The notes under the pieces were generated by a model. It had not been told where the DNA came from. It did not search any database and saw only the letters and a list, made by a program, of their open reading frames with translations. From contig JARYHS010009186.1 of assembly GCA_031002005.1 (NCBI GenBank), positions 181,500,437-181,564,436 on the forward strand: DNA of 64,000 nt, in the 5' to 3' direction. The position numbers and the translations under genes were made by a program. Shown piece by piece: positions 39,240 to 50,696 of this stretch (its first letter is position 1; each line of letters begins with the position of its first letter). Source of the stretch: Vandiemenella viatica (lineage: Eukaryota > Arthropoda > Insecta > Orthoptera > Morabidae).

Positions 39240-41100
39240 TCCTCGCGTTTGCTCTTAGGCAATATTATTTTCTATTGATAAAATTGCGAGATCTGACAGT
39301 CTATCATGAGTCTAAGTTTACTGTAAATATGTTTTGATAAGTTTTCATTTACTTCTTCTTTAGAGACAGTTACAGATATATACTATGGTTAGAAAAATTC
39401 GAAGTTCTGTCCACACATTCGGGAACATATCCTGCCAACCATTTTCTATCATAACTTGAACTTTTATTGGTTCTCCTGATTCAGGCCTCATCAACATTAG
39501 TTTCAGTTAGAAAGTTTCTCAACCAACTCACATTGTTCACCCTGAGTTAAACTGATTCTAAATCTGCACAGCACTTTTCAGGAATTGTTTTGATAATGTG
39601 TAAGAGCGATACTGTATCATTAAATTTGCACAGTTGTTTAAAATTAGTGACCAACGCAGTCATAATTTTATCAATCATATGCTGAAACACGTTCATTGTA
39701 AACAATTCTTCTGGATCTGTTGCTATCTCATCTACGGCCCCCTAGTAAAAAAATCCCTATTTTCTTGGGGATCTGATAGGATATGTCCCAGTCTGAGAAG
39801 CAATTTCTTTAGCTGTTATGAGAACGGAGAATAAATCCGGCACTCTTCATCAAATTCCGAGCTGTTTTCCAGCAATTGTGAAGCATTTCATAAATCAACT
39901 TTCAGTCTGCGTAACCTTGCTTACGATATTTACTTAAAACAATGTATTAAACCAACTCACCATTGTAACTATGAACACAAATTGCTACGTGATCTTGCCC
40001 ACAGACAAGCTTCTGTTGCTTTAACTGAATAATTCGTTTTCAGAAGGGCGTCACGAACTGAAGAGTGTGTTAACGAACTGCAGCGAGGCTAGAAACTCTA
40101 GTTTCCAAACGAATTTCGCAAATGTTTTTTGGTGATTTTCTTCCAAGTGCTTGGATACCACTTCCCATCGCTATGTTGATCGAGAGAATAGAACAAATAT
40201 TCTTTAAAGAAATCCGGACAAGTAAATCGATTTAACTGATGTTTCGGCGGCACCTGCTATTACCTAATTTAATGACAGCTACATGGATTAAAAATGCTCG
40301 AAGATATCGATAAATAGGTCAGTGAGTCCAGTTACCAGCTCTCAAAAAGTCACTTACTGGCTTGAAAACATCAAAACACTCATGCACTTGGACTTCGTCT
40401 ACATTAGTGTCAACAAAAGTGATGTTTAATATAATTGTTCGTCGTAACAGACATTAGGAGTTCAATTCAGTATGATGGAAAAGTATTTAGATGACTTAAC
40501 CACAGTCAAAATTTTATTATGAACTTTATTCGTTTTGAATACATTTGCCAAAATAATAGACATTACTCTCATTAGTAATACGGCGGAGATGCTCCACCAT
40601 TATAGGGTAATATACCCAGGAAGTTACCATTAATAGAAGAATTTAGTGTTTTTGTATACAAAGCTTCCTCTGAACAAAAAATTATTGCATGTTAAAAAGA
40701 ATACTTTGGGCATCATTCATTAGATCACCAATGTGATTTTTTTTTTGCAAATGCTTGTATGATACACTCATTTTTTTAAATCTAATCAATGCTGCAGTTT
40801 CGTGAGTTTTGAGACGCTCTGACAAGTAGCTCCATTCATCAAATCCTCCTTTTTCCCAAATAAGAGTGAGACCTTCTGTTGAATAAACAACAGTAAAAAC
40901 TAATTACTTTATCTGCAGATTTAGAGTAAACAAGCCATCTTCTTTTATAAGTTTCTCCATTTGGCATTACTCTTTAAAAATGCGTATTCGAAAAATGTCG
41001 TCGATGATTTGTTTCTTGGATTTTTTCATTGAGCTGATAAATATTTCATCTCTAGCCGCAGAGTCAAAGAGTGACCATTTTGAAATATCATTATAATTTG
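39240..41100 (-). pseudogene. hAT transposase fossil (ZMYM1-like type)
   Basis: The clearest piece is the C-terminus at 39299-39258, LSDLAILSIENNIA, which matches the RLS-LA-LSIE ending of hAT dimerisation domains. Near 40140-40080, ETRVSSLAAVR resembles the TRW-x-SR-x-x-A motif in the middle of such transposases. Stops are dense throughout and the N-terminal half cannot be read with confidence. Confidence 0.65.
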
Positions 41101-41878
41101 TACTTTGAAAAGGCGACAGTGGTGGTATGTCTTTGACACCCCATTCTGTAATATTTTGAACTGCAGACGACGCTCAAACCTTTGCTAAATACATGCTGCT
41201 CTTTATCATCATGGGCCTCGCCTAAAGAACTTTTATTAAATAAGTTGTCTTCCGTCGCGTGTTGAGGTAGTCCCGGGGTCGACGATTCAGATGACTTCTA
41301 AACACTAAACAATTTTGAAGCCTTCTCAGATTCGCAGTGGTTTATTTTCTTTTTAAGTATTGTGCATCAGGCAGGTTTTCTTATAGTTAGCGACTTGTCT
41401 GTAAACGACACATTATGCTTTGTAAATATTTATGATACCAGCATTAATTGCAATCACCTAAGATCCAACATGGCAGAAATGGATTAGTAGGTTGAATTTT
41501 GCCCCAGGCACATGCACCCACACGAGAACTCCAAGAGTAGAGCCGAAAAGACAGGAAACAGATGCGGGAGGCGCGGCGCGGCACCGGAGAGAGTAATTAT
41601 GGGACGAGTTGTCATTTTCTTGATTAGAGTAACTCGAGTTGACTCGAATTCTATGAGGACATTTGACTAAGCATTAAGCTGAAACTCTTACGTTTATAAA
41701 TTCTTCTGGATGATTATTATGTTAATATAATATGTGAACAGAAAACTGGGTTATTATAGAATTTCTTTTTCACTGTTTGCGCAGACGATCTCTAGCTGCA
41801 TTTTCGGCGCCCCCCATATGACGGCGCCCGGTGCGGTCGCACCGCTCGCACCGCCCTAGGGCCGCCCCTGATGCGAGG

Positions 41879-42773
41879 TTGTGCAATATGTGCAGAGTTA
41901 TTAAATGAAACAAAATAATTTGGAATGTATTGAGCAATCTGAGAATGCTGTGCTCTCTCTCTCTCGTTCCCCTGGCTGACAGCCAGAGGCGGGCTATTTC
42001 AGGCAAAGATGCATTACATTTTATTTGTGATTATGGGGACGCCGTCAGAGGATACTATTGCAAAATGTCCCGTCAGTTCATAACTGTCCACATTGCATCC
42101 AAGTTCGTTTCGATTACATAACCTGTTTCATTGATGTTCAGTTACCACATATTGAATGCTAAATACGTGATAAAGGTACATACATGAAGCATGGAACTCT
42201 TTACCAGCTTCTTGGATCATCAACGATAATGAGAACAAAAAGGAGACCGGAGAAAAATAAGGCGTAGGAGACGTAGAACAAATATACGAGATCGGCCGGA
42301 ACATCGAGGCATGTAAACTATCAGTCTTCTTTTTAACTGATTTGATTTTTGACATAGTAAGTAAGCAGTTAGAAATATTGTTGATGACTTTTGTAATGTA
42401 TTGCTTTGATGTTCAATATATGCGTGGATACCTCATCATATCCAAAAGACTATTTGTTTTTGAGCGATTTAATTTTTTTCCCCTACTTTTTTCGTTTTGG
42501 GTGATAGGATATAGACATACTTTCAGGTTTTCATTACAGTGATCTAAGCATTATTAAGGGATCTGCATCGCTACGAAACGATTCTTTAAAAATTTCTAGT
42601 TTGCATTCTAGGGAATAATATACTGATTCCCCTTTTAATATTGTTTCAAACTTTTTATTTTGTTATTTGATGAACTAATGTTTCCCTTAATACAAAATGT
42701 TTTGCTTCTTTAATTCAACGCTCTACAGTAAATATTATGAGTTCTACGAAGCTCATAATCAGTTTCCCTAACA
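41879..42773. other. intergenic stretch, nothing recognised
   Basis: Contains a CTCT repeat at 41953-41965. No domain-bearing frame seen. Confidence 0.5.
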
Positions 42774-42785
42774 TTTACATGCCTG

Positions 42786-42998
42786 TTTTTTTAACTGCTT
42801 TACGTCTCTCAACAGCGAGGTCTTTAGAGACGGGAAAGGATGGGGGCAAGGAATGGGAAGGAATTCGGCCATGGCCTTTTTAAGGAAGCATCCCGGCATT
42901 TGCCTTGAGTGATTTGGCAAACCATGGAAAACCCAAATCTGAATGCCGTTCTCCCGAATGCGAGGCCAGAACGCTATCCGTTACACCACCACGCTCGG
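42786..42998 (-). repeat. tRNA-derived SINE, family A, full-length with 12-bp duplication
   Basis: TTTACATGCCTG flanks both ends (42774-42785 and 42999-43010). Read right to left it starts ACCGAGCGTGGTGGTGTAAC (box A), continues GCATTCGGGAGAACGGCATT and ends in a short A-tail (T-run at 42786). The box B text GGGTTCGAATCC present in the copy at 44998 is deleted here. Confidence 0.9.
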
Positions 42999-43338
42999 TT
43001 TACATGCCTGAAAGATGTTTTAAGACCGATTACTAGCCAAATCTCGCTTTCGATTTATTGGGAATACTCTTGAAGGAAGGATTTATAATAAATCTCGAGA
43101 AACCTTTGATTAAAATAAATGAATTCACTGTTAGATTGTGTCAGTTTAAAGGAAATCGTCAGTTCCGGCCATCGTAAAAATCTCTTTCGTTTCGAAAAGT
43201 GATATTCTTCAAACATTATATAGGATCTTTTTTTAATAATAATAATTTTTTTATAATAATAATTTTTTATTTCCAATATGCTTGTGATACAAGTTTCTAG
43301 CAAAGTCAGTACAAAATGTACATTCATACATATATTTT

Positions 43339-43760
43339 TTACAATTGATCAAGTTTGTACAAGACCTTATTACATAGATAAGATTTTATTCCAATTTTGA
43401 ATTCATTCCCTGTCAATATCTTTAGATGAGCTGGAAGCTTATTATATAGCCTGGCTCCCATTTCATAGGCACTCTTACCTGCTGCCTTAGAGTTATGTCT
43501 TTTGATATGAAGGTCTGTCTTGGTACGAGTGTTATATTCATGAATATCACTATTTGTGTGGTTAAAGTGAGGATTACCTTGAATCAATAGTAAAACCCTA
43601 TATACATATAGTGAAAATACCGTAAGAATATTTTCCTGTCTAAATATTTCTCTGCATGAGCAAAATAATACACGAGATGTGAGAAACAAATAACGCAGTG
43701 TCAATATTCCGCTACCGTACTGGTGCAGTAAATCTGAAGTGGTCTTCTTGGCGTATCTGT
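43339..43760 (-). pseudogene. non-LTR retrotransposon RT C-terminal tail
   Basis: Open frame 43704-43339 contains SCREIFRQENILTVFSLYVY and IHEYNTRTKTDLHIKRHN, then GARLYNKLPAHLKILTGNEF. This is the tail that follows the polymerase in many animal non-LTR elements (ILT-x-x-SLY, N-x-x-H-x-YNTR, G-x-LYN-LP). The polymerase core is missing. Confidence 0.75.
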
Positions 43761-44232
43761 CATATCAGCAATTTCATAGGCCAAGCATCATCTTACGAAA
43801 AAAGTAGTGTGTTTACACCATATTCATTATATAGCATTACAAATGTGTGAATGTTATTGGGCCACGGATCATGTCGACCTATCGCGTTTACGACACGCTG
43901 ATATTATTTCTCTACCAATGTCGTTTATAATCCGATTGCCCAATTAGAACCATGCCGAAGTAACTGCAGAGTGATTTTTTTTTGTAAAGAAGTATGTTGG
44001 TATGTAGAACTGCATTAGAAAGAACGCCCACAGGCAAACAATTTATTCACAAAATCTCGACCACCTAATTTCGGCCCACCCAAGCTCCGAGAGCTATCAT
44101 GACCTTAATGATCGTTTAACAGACAAAGACAGGATTCCCTGAAACCACATCCCCGTCCAAACTCAATAGGTGGGAAGACATTCTGGATACTAGACGTCCA
44201 TCAATCTTCAGTCTACATTTATACTCTGCAAT
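43761..44232. other. intergenic stretch, nothing recognised
   Basis: No domain-bearing frame or repeat family seen between the two reverse-transcriptase tails. Confidence 0.4.
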
Positions 44233-44620
44233 TCACAAAAATGTGGGTTTGCAGTAAAACTGTTTTCTTCTCTGTGCATTCCAATCTCGAATGGTACGAG
44301 GAAAGAAAGAATCTAAACTTATCTCTTCTTCATTATGACACAAGTAGGTTGGTGAAAGAAGAATTTCATCGCACTTATAAATTACAATTGGAGTTATGTT
44401 TAGTAATAAGTTCAAAACTAAACCTACGTTGTCTGTCAGGTAAATAATCCTAGCCCAATCTATGTACCAATTCTGTGACGCTTTCGTAAGGACTGTGAAA
44501 AGTTACAAATCGAACGGCTGTTTCCTGTATTTTCTCCATACTGTCGATCAATACATTGCGAAACGAAACCCAAGCAACACAACAATAGTCCAAATTTGGG
44601 GTAGTTGTGATTTGTACGCT
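44233..44620 (-). pseudogene. second non-LTR RT C-terminal tail, different family
   Basis: Frame 44415-44233 has CDEILLSPTYLCHNEEE then SFFPRTIRDWNAQ, the FFPRTI-x-DWN-LP signature of another large group of arthropod non-LTR reverse transcriptases. Upstream on the same strand, MEKIQETAVRFVT near 44540 is the usual Q-x-x-AARFV lead-in. The motif set differs from the tail at 43339. Confidence 0.75.
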
Positions 44621-44997
44621 ATCTTATTTGTTTGTGCGTAATAATCTTTTGAAATTCGTACAGAGAAAAAGCACACTAAGGAAATATTAAAACGATTTCT
44701 TGTTCCCGAAGCCCATAACTAAACCTATTTACTTCAAAAGATGGAAGAAAATGTAATGAAAATACAAGTATCGCATAAACAGATATGCAGGGAAATTGTC
44801 ACCAGACCATAAGCTCGCTTCACTTCAATTAATAATAACAGTGTCGGATCTAGGGTAGGGGGAGGGGGACAAAATCATATTTGAAGGAATGAAAAATCTC
44901 AGTTTTTGTTCCGGCTAGGAAAATTCGTACATCCGTCATTGAATAATAATAAAATAGACATAACATTATTATTATCGTTAACAGCATTAGCTGAGTT

Positions 44998-45272
44998 ACC
45001 GAGAGTGGTGGGTGAGCGGTTAACGTTCTGGCCTTGCATTCAGGAGGACGAGGGTTCGAATCCCCGTGAGGGCATCCAGATTTGGGTTTCCCATGGTTTC
45101 CCCAAATCACTCCAGGCGAATGCCGGGATGTTTCCTTCAAAAACGCCATGGCCGAATTCCTTCCCGTTCCTTGTCCCCCGTCCCATTCCGCCTCTAATGT
45201 CTAATGACCTTAGCCGTCGACGAGGCGTAAAGCATAAGTAAGTAAAAAAAAAAAGTAAAATAAATAAATAAA
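44998..45272 (+). repeat. tRNA-derived SINE, family A, best-preserved copy
   Basis: TAGCTGAGTT duplicates on both sides (44988-44997 and 45273-45282). Box A GGTGGGTGAGCGGTTAACG and a perfect box B GGGTTCGAATCCCC, then body CCCAAATCACTCCAGGCGAA, CGCCATGGCCGAATTCCTTC and CCTCTAATGTCTAATGACC, and a tail of A-run plus AAAT repeats. Use this copy as the family reference for the window. Confidence 0.93.
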
Positions 45273-45289
45273 TAGCTGAGTTCTGATAG

Positions 45290-46849
45290 ACATTTTTTGT
45301 GAGTGTAACAACTCTACTTTAGGAGCATCCAAAATATTTTTCGAATTATATTTTCTGTATTGCATACACTGCCTTTCTAATCTAGCTCTGCCAAAAACCA
45401 GATATATCATATTTAAAGCCAATACGCTAATAACTTAAATAGCCCTGTAGTATTGGATAACACCGAAGATAATCTTAAACGGGCAAATATGAAGAGTTAA
45501 AATGTTCGGTTAATCAGTTAAATTGTAAATCTGTTGTGATATTTTAGAAATAAATAAATATTAAAAACCAATCGCTCAGACTTTTTACTGTAACTGATGT
45601 TTTGAAAATTATATTCCAGTAATGAATGTATAATTTAACATTACATGTGATGAAATTGTTTATAGCGGAAACTGTTTGTATAATATCCACATTAGGTTGG
45701 TGGTCAATGACTACAAATTTGGATGAAAAAAAGGTTACAATAAATAGTGGTTGTCAATCCCACTGCCACCTATTTTGATGACTGTACAAGCCCTCCACCA
45801 TCTCTTCTGCTAAATTCTGATGGAGGTTTTGGCCTTCACCAGTTTTAATGCTGGGTCGTTCTTATACAATCTGAGAAACAGGTTGCCTGTAACGCCACTG
45901 TTCGTCACACCGCACATGTTTCCACGAACTACGCCGTACTAAGAACCTTAATGGTCGATAGGGATTACCAGAATCTGTAGGATAATTTTGATTAATCACA
46001 TCGCATCAACAATTATTTTTTGTGACTTTAGCCACAAATCAATGTGGGCAGATACCATTCAGTGAGAATAGTTTGAGTTTAAATTACATCTTAGTTATGA
46101 AAACATGTAAGTAGTTTCACCGCCTTTTTATTAGGATAAGCAAGAGTTTGCATCAGGAAGCATTTCAGTTATATCTAACATTTCCCCCCCCCCCCCCCCC
46201 CCATCCCCACTCGGAGCAGATTTCATCTCAGCATGAAGTGGTAGACTAAATCACATAAATCGCACATCGGTGAATTGGCAATGTTCATAATGAATTTTTT
46301 TATGCTAGCAGGGCATGTCCAATTACCAACCCGCTGATCAGCGTGATCTCCTTCCCGTTCTGCACAAGTTGGTACACTCGTTTAGACTCAAATTTGCTAG
46401 CAATTGTTACCAAAAACACTTTTTTTTGCGGTCGCCAAGCCATCTCTTTTTCATTCTTTATAGGCCATTGTAGTGGATTGGTCGGTGGCGGGAGATTAAT
46501 TGCTTACCTTGCATAGTTTAAATCGCCACTTGCCACTACCTTCTGCAAAGCATATATATTAACTTCAGGAAACAGAGGTGAAACCATTACCTCTGTTATT
46601 AGTATTTGGAAAGATCCTAAAATTATGGTTTATTTGGTACTCATGAATGCTTACAGACAGAGGTATATTTATCATTAATCTTAAACACCTGTCCGTGCAA
46701 AATAAAATTCAATGCAATACCTCGTCTTACAGTTTCGAAATAGCAAACAAACAATTATTGTTAATTGGAGCTAAGAAATTGCAATACGTTTACATCACAA
46801 AGATTTACAAGTTTCATATGCAACTGGAGCAAAAACTCTCTTATGCATA

Positions 46850-46853
<4 letters not shown>
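45290..46853. other. intergenic stretch with a C-run
   Basis: No gene recognised. About 20 C residues near 46183-46202 sit beside CATCCCCACTCGG. Confidence 0.5.
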
Positions 46854-46901
<48 letters not shown>

Positions 46902-47033
46902 GTTTAACGTCCCTTTTTAACAACGTGGTCTTTAGAGACGGGAAAGGATGGGGGCAAGGAATGGGAAGGAATTCGGCCATGGCCTTTTGAAGGAAGCATC
47001 CCGGCATTCACCTGGAGTGATTTGGGGAAACCA
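46854..47033 (-). repeat. 5'-truncated tRNA-derived SINE, family A
   Basis: TTATGCATAATGA flanks it (46841-46853 and 47034-47046). The T-run at 46854-46898 is the poly(A) tail on the minus strand. The copy begins at GGTTTCCCCAAATCACTCCA and so lacks the tRNA head. This fits reverse transcription that started at a nick and stopped early. Confidence 0.92.
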
Positions 47034-47325
47034 TTATGCATAATGAGAGCGATTGTTGTATTACAATGATAACAAGTAAACATCAGATTTAATTGGATTT
47101 CCTACGGCACCAGGGAATTAATTTACTCCCACAAAGAATAGTTATTGAAAGTTTCCAAACATGGAAGTCAGTCCTTCAATTCAAACTTGAAAAAGAAAAT
47201 AAAAAAGCATTCGGCTTTTAGACACAACTAGCTCAGAAATTTGTGTCCAGCGGCATAATAATTCTCATTCATCAGACCGTTAAAGTGCTGTCTCAATGAT
47301 TCGTCAGAGTACACACTTTCTGGAG

Positions 47326-47640
47326 GCATAATTACCGTGTCTGTCTGGCTGCACGAAGCGTCGCAGCAAGAGCGCTATCGTCTCTCAAATAGCGCACCTG
47401 TCCAGGTACTGCAAGGCACTTGTCAACCAGCACATGTGACAACATCGATTGGACTTGGCGCTCAGTCATCCAAGCCTCCAGAACGAAATCATCCACACTC
47501 CTCTGGCAAACAGTGGCCAGACCGCTCGTTCTGGACGAAGTGAAGTCTTCTCCGCGAGTCCACGCCTCTTTTTCTTCGGCGTGTGTCAAGGAAAGACAAA
47601 AATTTGTAAAATTTCCAATCACGTGAGAAAATAAACACAT
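47326..47640 (-). CDS. candidate internal exon of an unknown host gene
   Basis: A minus-strand open segment, clearly richer in GC than its surroundings. It reads EEKEAWTRGEDFTSSRTSGL, then RSVDDFVLEAWMTERQVQSM and VRYLRDDSALAATLRAARQT. On its 5' side a pyrimidine tract (TTTTTGTCTTTCCTTGACAC) precedes AG; on its 3' side CACGGTAATT is a usable donor. Composition is protein-like and amphipathic, with no low complexity. I do not recognise the family. It may instead be part of an unidentified transposon. Confidence 0.3.
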
Positions 47641-48039
47641 CGGATTGGCTTCCTAAAAGTTTTCCCTCTTTGCTGGCTAATATATTGCCTCTCATTTGCT
47701 AGGAGTCTTCAGGTTTTATCGGTATTTCTCGGGAGGATTCGTAGGAATAATTTTTCCCATTATACACCGAACGAACGTCGCATTCAAGGATTCCTTCCGC
47801 AAAATTTCCCGTGTCCAGCCTTTCTCATCTGTATTAGCGTCGTCTTGCCAGAGATAATCCCCCGCTTTGTCTGGGACTATCTGACTAGACAGCTACATCC
47901 TGCTCAAGTCAGTCTCCTCACATGCGAACAGAATCTTTAGGATTTCAGTCCCCAGGTCGGAAAAGAATTTCCATTTATTTCTTATGTTTATTAAAATAAA
48001 CAATAATTAATTTAAATTGTACGAGATGACCGATCTAGT

Positions 48040-48455
48040 CATTTTGCTACACCATGGAGGACACGATGAACCTGAAGTCTGTATAGGATACTGGGACATT
48101 CTCCATTTCCGAGCCATTAATTTGACATCGGGCTATTTTGTCGGCCCTCTCATTTCCCGTTACTCCCACTGGAGATTTACTTCTGTGGCTCTACGCAGTT
48201 CTCTAACTACCTCATGGTCTAAATAGTTTTTATACCTGCCTTTACCGACTCCCTAATAACCTGCAAGATGCTTCTGGATTCCGAACAAATAAGTGAGATT
48301 GCGCATCCCCTGTATGTATTGTATGGCTCTTAGGATTTCATACAGTTCTGTTGAGAATGTCGAAAATTGTAAAGGTAACATACTGGTATCATAAAAATCA
48401 CAATCCAGTTCAATTAAACAAGCAAGACTTAGCTTTTGTTTTACCATTGAGCTGT
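48040..48455 (-). pseudogene. RNase H domain fossil of a non-LTR retrotransposon
   Basis: FSTFSTELYEILRAIQYIQG (48360-48300) matches the S-x-FTAELYAI helix of retroelement RNase H. After frame changes, SPVGVTGNERADKIARCQIN (48175-48115) matches the SHVG-x-x-GNE-AD-x-A end of the domain. The polymerase part is missing. Confidence 0.8.
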
Positions 48456-49164
48456 TAACATGAGTTTCTGCTGAAAGTTGCTTTAATTCCTCCTCCTTGT
48501 GGTTTTTTTCCTTAACTGATCATTCGTATGATCAATAATGTCATTATCCCATAACTTGGTGGTTGATTAGATCCCTCAGAAGTGTGTTATGTATAGGATG
48601 GCTAGTTACTTTCCACTGGGACAGAGATTAACGCGAATTCTTAACCATCAAGCGATCGCGGCGAACTTTCAGAAAACATAGTTTGCCGGAAATGAAGGTC
48701 ATCTTAAGAACCTGTAAAAATCATGCCACTTCCGCCAGTCTACACATTTGTGTCATAAACTTTGCGAATGATATACTGGAGTGTTTTGTTCTTTAACAGT
48801 TTACAATTTAAATGAAAACTATAACGATCTTTCTGAAGTTTATGGTTTAAAAAAAAAATAGCTACATGAGCGATTTTGACAAATTTGATACCGTTAATAT
48901 ATTACAGTTAATATTTCGAAACATAAAATGATATCTATGATTTGAAGGAGAACTTCAATGATTGGATAAAAAACATGTAGTAGAAATACTTTCTCATATT
49001 TTCAGACACACAAATTATTATTTATTTATCTTTTGACTGAAACCTTTTTTAGTTTGACTTACATATAACATTTGAAAGAAATTCATAATTTTATTTAAAA
49101 ATAAAACCAGGTTTTTTCCCCCTCCGATATGGTAACCAAGGACTACGTGGACACTGGGCACCTG

Positions 49165-49497
49165 TTAACAGGTGGCCACTGTGAATCATGAGAAGTGTTG
49201 GGAGGAACTGAGTTCCTGCTTCGAAGTCTAATCTGGCTAATCTGTTGGAGGAAGGCCTGGTATAGTCATCCGTCTGCGAAACCCGTAAATTTGTCCGTTC
49301 TGTACGATACGTGTTTTTTATGTGAAATATGTAGTATGTGAGTCGGATATTTGGGACGATTCCTGTATTGGCGTGGATGATTGCGGGGATCCGCTGTGAG
49401 GACGGCCGACACCCAGGGGCTTACGCTCGACCTGGGCCCAATTGTACTTCCCCAATCCAGTGCGCGGCACCTCAACGCTCTGAACAACACTGCCGGT
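49165..49497. repeat. unclassified repeat R, uninterrupted copy
   Basis: Similar to text scattered over 54440-57500: TTGGAGGAA, CATCCGTCTGCGAAA, TGATTGCGGG, and at the far end TTCCCCAATCCAGTGCGCGG. No domain recognised in its frames and no poly(A) tail or inverted ends found, so its class is unknown. Confidence 0.6.
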
Positions 49498-49499
49498 AT

Positions 49500-50694
49500 A
49501 AATTCAATTTAATATAAATACAAATTAATACAAATTATTTGTACGGAGTACTCTCACTTGACAATATTGGTTTGTTATCTATTTCCCTTTCAATTGTCGA
49601 CTGCGGTCAGACGTTCAAGCATCGTGTTAACTGGCGCAGTGAAAGCGAGGACGTATTGCTGTCATCGTCCTCAGTTGCTAGTGGAGGGGTCTAGGCTAGC
49701 TGGAAACCTGTCTGTGAGGGGAAAGCATGTGCCACTTCTGTGAAGTACGGAAAATTCCTCGTATTGCTACTCTTGTAGGTAGATCGAAGATACAACACAT
49801 CGTTTTCTGGAACCATTTCCTTATTGAGACAAAGTTGCAGATTTTATTTCCATCAAATTGTTTTTCTGTGTGATTTTGTACCGAGTGGGTGAGCGGTAAC
49901 AGTTTGTCCTCCGTTCGGTAAGATGCAGGTTCATAAAGCTAAGGAAAACAGAGTCGGAACAGATATTTAATGTTTTTATTTTTTTATGCAATTTTATTTC
50001 TCTTTCTGTATTTTATAATGACCATTTTTGTTGATACCGTAAAATATACACGATGTATTAGAGGAAAGGTTACTCTTTGTTGAAGGAGATGAAGATATAA
50101 TGTGAAAAAATATTAAAGATGGAAAACGAGATTCGGGACGTATATAAACGAGTAATTGAATAAGACAAGGTATTACCATGCCACCAAAAAAACTGTTATT
50201 TATATTAGTACATAGCTAAGAATTTAGAAAAAAAAGTTAACTTATACTGTCTCTCTGATTTAGCCGGTTTTTTACAATTCTCTTCATATGTGTTCTTCTC
50301 ACAGTTACTGTAATCTCATAACTTTACTTTCTACCTTCATTTCTCAATATAGATATCTCTCTTGAGGACACTATCCAGTTCTTTTCCTCTTATCGCTTCT
50401 TGCCTACTCCTTTTGGGAAATTTTCATTTATTTCTCTTTGTTTGTTCAGCATTTGTCAATCTTCCTCCTTGCTTATCTTTCTCATATCTATATTTATCTC
50501 TCTCCTCTAATCTTTCATTTTGTTTCTTTATCATCTTGTGTGTAATTTCATAGCTTTTCACTTCTTTAAGTTTCTGATTTATCATTTATTTGGGTCCTAC
50601 CCCATACCTCCTACATCTTCTCGTCTCCACATTTTCTCCACCTCTCTTCCTTTTCTTTTTGCCTTTTCCTCTTCTTTTGCAGATATAAACCATC
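49500..50694. other. intergenic stretch with tRNA-like scrap and pyrimidine-rich tract
   Basis: 49872-49935 (GTACCGAGTGGGTGAGCGGT and GATGCAGGTTCATAAAG) looks like a SINE family A head without its body. 50200-50690 is strongly T/C-rich on the plus strand. Nothing else recognised. Confidence 0.45.
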
Positions 50695-50696
50695 TA

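Larger units (their letters stand above)
38681..41870 (-). mobile_element. hAT-type DNA transposon, 3.19 kb, perfect 8-bp target duplication
   Basis: ATGCGAGG flanks both ends (38673-38680 and 41871-41878). Inverted ends are CAGTGGCGGCCCTAG on the left and CAGGGGCGGCCCTAG on the right (reverse complement). CAG-N-GG is the classic hAT terminus. The interior has a decayed minus-strand transposase. It sits 258 bp from the preceding hAT element. The clean duplication against a ruined gene suggests late mobilisation by another element's enzyme. Confidence 0.93.

Noticed and set aside
44850..45241. Open frames of 99 and 111 codons on opposite strands
   Set aside because: Both translate the SINE at 44998-45272.
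49266..49490. 74-codon minus-strand open frame
   Set aside because: Lies in unclassified repeat R; no domain recognised and the second copy does not keep the frame.
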